Shown here one piece after another: positions 6,576 to 12,452 of a stretch of DNA of 12,452 nt. This stretch comes from Atopobiaceae bacterium (GTDB taxonomy: Bacteria; Actinomycetota; Coriobacteriia; Coriobacteriales; Atopobiaceae). The translations under genes were made by a program, and so were the position numbers. The stretch is taken from contig JABZIF010000028.1 in assembly GCA_015258485.1 (NCBI GenBank), positions 1 to 12,452 on the forward strand, written 5' to 3'. The notes under the pieces are model-generated. The model had not been told where the DNA came from. It saw only the letters and a program-made list of their open reading frames with translations, and ran no database searches. Every line of letters starts with the position of its first letter. Within the stretch, counting starts at the first letter, position 1.

Positions 6576-7795
6576 TATGCTCTCCCGTACAGATACGGAG
6601 CAACAGAATACAAATCAAAAATGTTATAAGCAGGTACTGTTCTGAGTAGTACTTGAGCCGTTGTAGAAGTCATGCCAATGTTTTTAGAATCTTGAGACCA
6701 GGTAGTAGAGGTAACAACTTGATTGTCACCTACTGGAAGTCCTGTGGTGAGCATCGTGGTCTGGTATGAAATAGTATGAGAGTCAGGCCAGGTCATATAG
6801 GTAGTAGACTCAGATGGTCGAACTATTCCAGACCACAGAAAATTATCTTGGCTAACTCGAATTTCAGTTACAGTAGATGATCTTTGAATAGCAATTTGAT
6901 TAAAGTGACGATAAGCCCAGTCCATAATAATGGCAGTATCATCAAAGCGTCCTTGAGATGTCTTGCAGCCAAGCACACAGGTATAGAGCGTTACGTTACC
7001 TCGCATTGACGCACCTAAAAATGCAGTTCCAGAATCCTCAGAGCCTGTTTTGATTCCGAGAAGACCTCGGTAGGTGTCCATCAATTCATCGGTTGAGTGA
7101 AAAGTCTTCTCTTCTCCCCCAACAGTTGCAGTATACGACCTGGTGTGCACAGCGCTTGAAATTAAAGGATAATGTTCACGAGCATAGCGGCCCATAAGAG
7201 CTAAATCTCTTGCAGATGAATAGTGCCCATCAGAATCGAGTCCATGGGGATTTTGAAAATGAGAGTGATTCATTCCAATCTCTTGCGCCTTCTTATTCAT
7301 AAGGTCAGCAAAAGCCTGTTCAGAGCCTGCAACATTAATGGCAATATTATAAGCAGCATCGTTTGCTGAGTAGACAAGCATCATCATAATGAGCTGTCTC
7401 AAGGTAGGCTTGTCCTCTGCTGTAAGCCCTGCAAGTTGAGAGCCCTCTTCAAGATCAGGAACAGTGATAGTACAAGGATCATCAAGGTTTTTTGTAGAAT
7501 CTAGAGCAACCATCGCAGTCATTACTTTAGTAATTGATGCCATGGGAAGTTCTTGGTCAGGATTTTTGCTCCATAAAACATTACCCTGTCCATCGGTAAC
7601 AATTGCCGCAGTGGCCTCGGTAATTTGAGGATCATCAGAAATAGAAGACTGAGAAGATTCATTGGTATTCTCGGCATACGCAAAGCAAGAAAAGAAGCCG
7701 AAAAGCACAACAGTAAGTGAAAAAATGAATAGAAAAGTCAGCGTTTTATATGAACGCTGACATAGAGTTTCCTGACGACATTGTGTGGGTGTCAT
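6575..7795 (-). CDS. D-alanyl-D-alanine carboxypeptidase (DacF/PBP5 type, peptidase S11)
   Basis: Exported penicillin-binding protein that trims the terminal D-Ala of peptidoglycan stems. The 406-aa protein has a signal peptide (hydrophobic 18-38, likely cut after AYA at 41) and all three serine-protease/PBP motifs: SxxK at Ser87-Lys90 (ASITK), SxN at Ser143-Asn145 (YSAND), and KTG at Lys249-Gly251 (GIKTGSED). FQNPHGLDSDGHYSSARDLALM is the usual post-SxN stretch. Residues from about 300 on form a beta-rich domain like the PBP5 C-terminal part. The ATG at 7795 has only a weak AGGT upstream and lies 10 bases after the pgsA stop, so coupling to pgsA translation is plausible. Confidence 0.93.
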   Translation of the reverse strand: MTPTQCRQETLCQRSYKTLTFLFIFSLTVVLFGFFSCFAYAENTNESSQSSISDDPQITEATAAIVTDGQGNVLWSKNPDQELPMASITKVMTAMVALDSTKNLDDPCTITVPDLEEGSQLAGLTAEDKPTLRQLIMMMLVYSANDAAYNIAINVAGSEQAFADLMNKKAQEIGMNHSHFQNPHGLDSDGHYSSARDLALMGRYAREHYPLISSAVHTRSYTATVGGEEKTFHSTDELMDTYRGLLGIKTGSEDSGTAFLGASMRGNVTLYTCVLGCKTSQGRFDDTAIIMDWAYRHFNQIAIQRSSTVTEIRVSQDNFLWSGIVRPSESTTYMTWPDSHTISYQTTMLTTGLPVGDNQVVTSTTWSQDSKNIGMTSTTAQVLLRTVPAYNIFDLYSVAPYLYGRA

Positions 7796-7805
7796 AAGAC
7801 CTAGC

Positions 7806-8537
7806 TTACTCTTGATGTGATTTGCTTTCAGTGACTATTTTAGCTGCTTCTGAAGTATAAACAATTGCAGTAATTGCAGAGAAAATAATGCCAATGTATA
7901 CAAAGAATATACCTATAGCTGAACTTTGATCGTTGAGTCCTGGAAGCCAACTTACCTGAATGATATTCAGTCCTGTAACAACAGGTAGACCTAAGAGCAA
8001 AAGGCTAAATCCTGTCATAAGAAACGCTGTTGCCGTCTTGCCGACAAAAACTACGTCAATTGGTCGTTTGCGATATTTTCTGACCACAAGCGCACCTAAC
8101 GTAAGATATACGTCTCTACCAATAACAAAAAGTGGAATCCACAAAGGAAGCTCACCAATAATTAAAAGACCAAGTACACCTGTGAAGAGCAAAACACGAT
8201 CCATGATAGGATCCATAATCTTGCCAAGCCAGCTTACTGTTTGTGTGCGTCGAGCAATCTGCCCGTCAAGAAAGTCGGTAACCGCTGCAACAACATAACA
8301 TCCCAATGCAACCCATCTGTTTCCGTCCGTTGAAAAGAGCATTAAGAAAATGAGCGTGAGAATAAGCCTGCAGAACGTAATAACATTTGCGACAGTAAAA
8401 ATATCATTTGAAGGATTGCTTGAAGTACCAACAGGATCTGTATTAGCGCCACTTGCCTGCGCTTTTGCAGCATCAGCGTCCGCTGCTTCTTTAATTTGTG
8501 TAGCTAGTTGGGTAGCAAGCTGCTGTCTTTTTTGCAA
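7806..8537 (-). CDS. pgsA: CDP-alcohol phosphatidyltransferase, probable phosphatidylglycerophosphate synthase
   Basis: Integral membrane enzyme that joins CDP-diacylglycerol to glycerol 3-phosphate in phosphatidylglycerol synthesis. The full family motif is present: DG-x2-AR-x8-G-x3-D-x3-D with Asp91, Gly92, Ala95, Arg96, Gly105, Asp109 and Asp113. Several hydrophobic segments follow (about 49-70, 75-90, 115-150, 168-235). The 243 aa exceed the usual 180-200 because of an Ala/Gln/Asp-rich, probably cytosolic N-terminus of about 45 residues. The start is a TTG at 8537; GAGG lies five bases upstream and no ATG/GTG fits better. Substrate is inferred from family and position: other alcohols (for example inositol phosphate) cannot be excluded from sequence alone. 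It lies 66 bases after the M20 peptidase gene and 10 before the carboxypeptidase gene. Confidence 0.88.
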   Translation of the reverse strand: MQKRQQLATQLATQIKEAADADAAKAQASGANTDPVGTSSNPSNDIFTVANVITFCRLILTLIFLMLFSTDGNRWVALGCYVVAAVTDFLDGQIARRTQTVSWLGKIMDPIMDRVLLFTGVLGLLIIGELPLWIPLFVIGRDVYLTLGALVVRKYRKRPIDVVFVGKTATAFLMTGFSLLLLGLPVVTGLNIIQVSWLPGLNDQSSAIGIFFVYIGIIFSAITAIVYTSEAAKIVTESKSHQE

Positions 8538-8603
8538 CGTAGCCTCTTCCTATTTCAAAACATAACATCTTTATAGTTTAGCGTAAATTTTAGCGAGAAA
8601 AAC

Positions 8604-10001
8604 TTATTGACAGAGCTGTTTTATAAAAGAGATAAGGACGCGAACGCCTTGTACATAAACACGTTTTTCTATACGTTCGTCAATACCATGAACACCACAA
8701 GCCTCGTCTTCTGGAGTAGGTCTAAATGGACAAATCCTTAAGATAGACTTACAGATATTTTCATAACGAACTGAGTCAGTTCCCCCACATACAAATGAAG
8801 GAATAAACGTTACTTTTGGATAATAGTATTCAAGAATTGTTTTAAGTTCCTGATAGCCAGCACCCTCAGAAGAATCGATACGACCGGCAGGTGTTGAATG
8901 GAGTACTTCAATCTCAATCTGAGGATTAATGTTGTTGACAATCTCTCTAATGTGCTTAACTGTTTTTTCAATACTTACACCCGGTAAAAGCCTGATGTTA
9001 ATAGTGGCGCTTACATTACCAGGCATAACATTTGCAGCACTACTTGCTCCATCAAGCATATTAAAAGCATACGTAGTAGTTACGAATGGATATAATTCCT
9101 TAATCTGCGCTGCAGCGCGTGCAATTTGATCTTTATTTGTATCAATATCTTTGACGAGTGATACAAAAGGTTCTTCAGTAATTTGTGGTGCTAAAACTCT
9201 AAAGGTCTCCTCAATAATAGGATTGAGTTCAGATTGAGGTTTAGTGTTTGATAAGGCGGCTAGAACGAGACTTAAGTGCTCAAGCGAGGTTCCACCAAAA
9301 GGATTTGAAGAATGTCCGCCATAACCTGGAGCAGTAAGCTTTACATTAAGAAAGCCTTTCTGTGAAATACAAATATCTGCAACGGTGGTATAAGGGGCAC
9401 CGTAAGCACTACCATCAAAAAATGTTGTAGTTCCCTCATCCAAAAGACATACGGCACGCATGTTACGCTCTGACATTACCTGGCTTAAGCGCGCTGCACC
9501 ATGGCTTTGTACCTCTTCGTCTTCACCAAATGCAAAGTAAATAGAACGCTGCGGCGAGAAACCCCTTTCAAGTAGATATTCAAGAGCTTCTAGCTCTCCC
9601 ATCAGCATATCCTTGATATCAAGCGCACCTCTACCCCATACGTACTTCTCGTCAATAGTTCCCGCAAAAGGATCGTGTGTCCATAGATTTTCTGTTCCAG
9701 GTACTACGGGTACAACATCTTGGTGAGCAATAAGCATAAGTGCGGGTAAAGAAGGATTACTACCAGGTATTTCTATGAGTAGAGAATGTCCTATTACTTC
9801 AACATTTGATGCTTTTTTCATAATATGTGGAAAGCTTTGCTTAATGTATTGCTGTAAAGCGTCAAATTGAGACCAATCGGTCGTCGCCTCATCAACATAA
9901 ATTGTTTTAAAGGTGAGCACACGAGCTAGCCGAGAAGCAAGTTTGTCGCTGTTAAGATCTGGATACTCGTCTTCGTGCGCAAAATGGTCGTAAATATTCA
10001 T
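8604..10001 (-). CDS. M20 family metallopeptidase / amidohydrolase
   Basis: Cytosolic zinc enzyme of the M20 (ArgE/DapE/CPG2, PM20D1-like) family that cleaves a peptide or N-acyl amino acid. The 465 aa carry the two-metal site: His93 and Asp95 in LIAHQDVVPV, Asp128 in WGRGALDIKD, Glu162-Glu163 in FGEDEEV (catalytic base plus metal ligand), Asp188 in LLDEG, and His438 in GVHGID. GYGGHSSNPFGGTS (about 227-240) belongs to the dimerisation domain. There is no signal peptide. The exact substrate cannot be read from sequence; length and motif spacing fit the long carboxypeptidase-S/PM20D1 group better than DapE. The ATG at 10001 has GAGG five bases upstream. It is divergent from the HAD gene and may be the first gene of the operon leading into pgsA. 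Confidence 0.9.
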   Translation of the reverse strand: MNIYDHFAHEDEYPDLNSDKLASRLARVLTFKTIYVDEATTDWSQFDALQQYIKQSFPHIMKKASNVEVIGHSLLIEIPGSNPSLPALMLIAHQDVVPVVPGTENLWTHDPFAGTIDEKYVWGRGALDIKDMLMGELEALEYLLERGFSPQRSIYFAFGEDEEVQSHGAARLSQVMSERNMRAVCLLDEGTTTFFDGSAYGAPYTTVADICISQKGFLNVKLTAPGYGGHSSNPFGGTSLEHLSLVLAALSNTKPQSELNPIIEETFRVLAPQITEEPFVSLVKDIDTNKDQIARAAAQIKELYPFVTTTYAFNMLDGASSAANVMPGNVSATINIRLLPGVSIEKTVKHIREIVNNINPQIEIEVLHSTPAGRIDSSEGAGYQELKTILEYYYPKVTFIPSFVCGGTDSVRYENICKSILRICPFRPTPEDEACGVHGIDERIEKRVYVQGVRVLISFIKQLCQ

Positions 10002-10074
10002 GAGACCTCTGTATACATAGGTGTTTTTATAGACGTACTAGTTCGATATATTTTACGTATTAATTTATGATTGC

Positions 10075-10083
10075 TGTTAGAAT
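10075..10083 (+). promoter_or_regulatory. Extended -10 promoter candidate for the HAD gene
   Basis: TG at 10075-10076, one base, then TAGAAT at 10078-10083 makes an extended -10 element. It lies about 40 bases before the ATG at 10124. No good -35 hexamer is present at the usual spacing, which extended -10 promoters tolerate. Confidence 0.35.
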
Positions 10084-10123
10084 TAACAAAAGATACGTTT
10101 TTAGAGATTTTTGGAGATATTAC

Positions 10124-11005
10124 ATGATTAAGCTTGTTCTTTCAGATATGGACGAAACCCTTAAACCAGCAGAAAATAAAACAATTTCAGATAGAACAAA
10201 TCAGGCAATTAAATCTCTAAAAGCCGCAGGTATTGCGTTTGGTCCAGCTACCGGTCGTCCCGTGTACGACGCACTTCCCTATTTAAACTCAGATGCAACA
10301 CTTGTTGAGACGGGCATTTTTGCAAGTGGAAAAGTTGTATTTGAAAATGGGAAACTGATTTTAGATAAAGAATTTTCATACGCAATTATGAAGAACATCT
10401 TTGACGTTATTGATCCAATGGAAGATTGTTTACTCACCTACTTTGATGATGGTCCTCTCCAGTCACCTCTGGATACTTCATATAAATCTTCATGGAAGAT
10501 TGTTAACACAACACAAGAAATAGTTGATTATCTGGATAAATCATTTGATACGTTTGTACCCGGACTTGGGCCAAAAACGCTACAAAAGGATATGCGATAT
10601 TTTGCTGCAGGTTTGTTAGTACCTTTGAATAAAGCACGAGCTGAGGAAATCAAAGAGACGGTACTAAAAGCGGTTCCAGAAATTAATTTAGTATCTCCTT
10701 ATACGGGATGGTACGACGTTAATTTCCGCAACTGGAATAAGGCTCAGGGGTTTGAAACATTACTTAAAGCCATGGGACTCAAACCCGATGAGGTTGTGTT
10801 CTGCGGCGACTCAGGAAATGACTTAGATCTTCTCAAGCTTGCCCCTCATTCGTGCTGTATGGAAAACGGTACTGATGAAGCAAAAGCTGCTGCAAAATAT
10901 TTACTCCCAAGCGTTAAAGAAGAGGGTGTTGCACAGCTTCTTGAGGCGTTAACAGCTGCACATGGAGACTTTGAGTCTCCAGAGGTACAGTCTGTACTTA
11001 AATAG
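10124..11005 (+). CDS. Cof-type HAD-superfamily phosphatase
   Basis: Cytosolic phosphatase of the haloacid dehalogenase superfamily, Cof/YbjI-like subgroup with a large cap between motifs II and III; such enzymes act on sugar phosphates, nucleotides or flavin precursors. The 293 aa show motif I LSDMDETL (nucleophile Asp8, acid/base Asp10), motif II ATGRP (Thr43), motif III Lys206 and motif IV CGDSGNDLDLL (Asp229, Asp233). The cap spans about 80-190. The ATG at 10124 has GGAG upstream; the longer open frame from 10067 lacks a ribosome site. Substrate unknown. It is the only clear plus-strand gene, divergent from the M20 gene and convergent with nox across 22 bases. That gap holds just a weak hairpin (TAGC-TT-GCTA then TTTT, 11021-11034). 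Confidence 0.9.
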   Translation: MIKLVLSDMDETLKPAENKTISDRTNQAIKSLKAAGIAFGPATGRPVYDALPYLNSDATLVETGIFASGKVVFENGKLILDKEFSYAIMKNIFDVIDPMEDCLLTYFDDGPLQSPLDTSYKSSWKIVNTTQEIVDYLDKSFDTFVPGLGPKTLQKDMRYFAAGLLVPLNKARAEEIKETVLKAVPEINLVSPYTGWYDVNFRNWNKAQGFETLLKAMGLKPDEVVFCGDSGNDLDLLKLAPHSCCMENGTDEAKAAAKYLLPSVKEEGVAQLLEALTAAHGDFESPEVQSVLK

Positions 11006-11027
11006 TTTTTGCCTTGTATGTAGCTTG

Positions 11028-12380
11028 CTATTTTAGGCTTGCCTGCTTTGCAACTGCAGCCATAGCAACCGAGCCAATATAGTTCACTGGGTTGGTGAAG
11101 TTTGGCTGGAAGAGTAGGTCAACAGCTGCAAGATTATCGATTGTCATACCAGCGGCTATAGCAACAGATACAACGTTTGCTGCCTGAGCAACGTCGTCAT
11201 GTGTCGAGAAGAACTGTGCGCCTTTTATCTTTCTTGTAGCGGGATCCCACACAAGCGTTGCAGTAACAGGTTTAGTGGTGAGCATAAATTCTGGTCGATA
11301 ATTTTCTGCGATAGAAACTGATTCATACTCATATCCACGAACTCTACCACCTTCAACGGTAAGACCTGTTGCAGCCATTGAATAGTTGTAAAGCTGAACA
11401 GCACTGGTAGCTTGTGTACCTGCGTATGCAAAAGTTGGCTCAACCATGTTTGGTCCTACATGAAGTCCCTGACGAACAGCATTAGTAGCTAAGGGAATGT
11501 AATCTTCTTTATCGGTTACGTTAAATAAAATGGAAGCAGAATCCCCTGCTGCAAAAACACCTGGCTCACTAGTGCGCATATATGCGTCAACCTTAATAGC
11601 GCCATTTGGCAACATATCGAGTTGATCAATAAAGAGATCAGTTCTGGGCAAAAAGCCAATGCCGAGAATGGCGTAGTCTGCCGTATAGGAACCTTTATCA
11701 GTGGCAACGGTAACAGAAGTGCCATTATCTTCAAAACTCACGACTTTCTCGCCAAGTGCAAGTGTTACGCCGTGTTGTTTGTAAGCATCCTCTACTTGAT
11801 TGGTAATATCCTTATCAAAGTTTTTGCCCAAAACACGAGGAAGCATATCTATGAGTGTGACCTTTTTATTGCGCTCAGAGAGCTGTTCTGCAAGCTCAGC
11901 ACCAATGTATCCCGCACCAATGACAATGGCGGATTTGGAAGCTGCCATGGTGTCGTGAATGCGACGACCGTCTGCCCAATTTTTGCATTGTAGAATGCGG
12001 GGTCCATCGATACCAGAAAGTGGTGGAACAATTGGTTTAGATCCTGTGGTGACAACTAAATAATCAAAGTCATTCTCAGAGATTTGACCAGTCTTGATGT
12101 CTTCCCATACAACATGCTTTGTCATGACGTTAGCAGATGTTACGTTTGTGTTCATATGAACGTGCGCGCCGGCCTCTGTCAGAGCCTCTGGGGAGCTGTA
12201 GAACATCTTGTTGGGATCGCTGACGTGGTCTCCTACCCAAAGTGCAATACCGCATGATAAAAACGATACGGTGTCGTTGCGCTCAAATACATGAACTTCC
12301 CAATCAGGATGTGCATTCAAAATAGACGTAGTAGCAAAAACGCCAGCATGTGTGCAACCAATTACTGCGACCTTAGCCAT
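11028..12380 (-). CDS. nox: NADH oxidase (water-forming type) / CoA-disulfide reductase family flavoprotein
   Basis: Cytosolic FAD enzyme that most likely reduces O2 to water with NADH, restoring NAD+ and removing oxygen in an anaerobe or microaerophile. From an ATG at 12380, with GAGAGGG five bases upstream, it has 450 aa, the family's usual length. It shows the first dinucleotide fold (VAVIGCTHAG, 4-13), His11, a single redox Cys43 in SFLSCGIALWVGD, TTGS at 111-114, the NADH fold GAGYIGAE at 155-162, and the FAD segment PGVFAAGDSAS around 277-283. The C-terminal dimerisation domain ends in LFQPNFTNPVNYI. SFLSCGIALWVG closely parallels streptococcal water-forming Nox (Cys42). CoA-disulfide reductase is the main alternative and shares this active-site layout. 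Expression may depend on the palindrome at 12407-12420. Confidence 0.9.
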   Translation of the reverse strand: MAKVAVIGCTHAGVFATTSILNAHPDWEVHVFERNDTVSFLSCGIALWVGDHVSDPNKMFYSSPEALTEAGAHVHMNTNVTSANVMTKHVVWEDIKTGQISENDFDYLVVTTGSKPIVPPLSGIDGPRILQCKNWADGRRIHDTMAASKSAIVIGAGYIGAELAEQLSERNKKVTLIDMLPRVLGKNFDKDITNQVEDAYKQHGVTLALGEKVVSFEDNGTSVTVATDKGSYTADYAILGIGFLPRTDLFIDQLDMLPNGAIKVDAYMRTSEPGVFAAGDSASILFNVTDKEDYIPLATNAVRQGLHVGPNMVEPTFAYAGTQATSAVQLYNYSMAATGLTVEGGRVRGYEYESVSIAENYRPEFMLTTKPVTATLVWDPATRKIKGAQFFSTHDDVAQAANVVSVAIAAGMTIDNLAAVDLLFQPNFTNPVNYIGSVAMAAVAKQASLK

Positions 12381-12406
12381 AGCAACCCTCTCTAAATACA
12401 ATTGAT

Positions 12407-12420
12407 AACTAGTACTAGTT
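12407..12420. promoter_or_regulatory. Palindromic operator candidate upstream of nox
   Basis: AACTAGTACTAGTT is a perfect 14-bp palindrome centred about 33 bases before the nox ATG. It would lie between a poor -35 (TTACAT) and -10 (TATCAA) pair on the minus strand. One half plus centre, GTACTAGTT, recurs at 10035-10043 in the only other promoter-bearing gap on this side of the window. It does not match the Rex consensus. A chance palindrome of this length is expected roughly once per window this size, so position is the main support. Confidence 0.35.
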
Positions 12421-12452
12421 GTTATGTAATACAGGAATTATGACATATCCTG

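Noticed and set aside
7745..7763. Well-placed AGGAA site with an ATG at 7763 inside the carboxypeptidase gene
   Set aside because: The frame is out of phase and reaches a stop after a few codons.
10067..10123. Longer N-terminus for the HAD phosphatase
   Set aside because: No ribosome site at 10067, it would cover the likely promoter, and motif I starts immediately after the ATG at 10124 as is usual in the family.

Overview
This 12.45 kb stretch looks like ordinary chromosome from a member of the Coriobacteriia (Actinomycetota), most probably the Atopobium/Lancefieldella/Olsenella group. The inference rests on a GarA/OdhI-type FHA protein followed directly by an FtsR-type MerR regulator, an actinobacterial gene pair. 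Moderately AT-rich DNA, anaerobe-type genes (a water-forming NADH oxidase, a Tat-type NlpC/P60 hydrolase) and Gram-positive cell-wall enzymes agree with it. No phage, IS element, CRISPR array, tRNA or rRNA was seen. The genus is a guess from gene content; no search was run.

Layout. Positions 1-201 hold no confident gene but contain a triple TATACTATT repeat. Leftward from there lie a ClC chloride transporter with a C-terminal RCK_C/TrkA-C domain (202-1800), a strong terminator hairpin, and a secreted NlpC/P60 peptidoglycan hydrolase (1924-3108) with a structured leader of about 340 bases. A minus-strand gene train then runs from 10001 down to 3448. In transcription order it encodes an M20 metallopeptidase, PgsA, a D,D-carboxypeptidase, a short GcvT-like protein, RidA, a GarA-like FHA protein, an FtsR-like MerR regulator and adenine phosphoribosyltransferase. 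From pgsA on, gaps are 39 bases or less and two junctions overlap (TAATG, ATGA), so this is very probably one operon. It ends at a hairpin at 3326-3353. A Cof-type HAD phosphatase (10124-11005, plus strand) is divergent from the M20 gene and convergent with an NADH oxidase (11028-12380, minus strand) at the right edge.

How it fits together. The train mixes membrane lipid synthesis (PgsA), wall maturation (D,D-carboxypeptidase), one-carbon/imine metabolism (GcvT-like, RidA), a phospho-switch protein (FHA), a division-linked regulator (MerR) and purine salvage (Apt). The order pgsA - gcv-type gene - garA - ftsR resembles the mycobacterial region Rv1822 (pgsA2) - Rv1826 (gcvH) - Rv1827 (garA) - Rv1828 (ftsR), so it looks like an old actinobacterial neighbourhood with local substitutions.

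Nothing here is clearly a new defence or mobile system. The most interesting points are the GarA-like N-terminus with a divergent phosphosite, the truncated GcvT-like protein that appears to lack the catalytic Asp and is translationally coupled to RidA, and the palindrome in front of nox.
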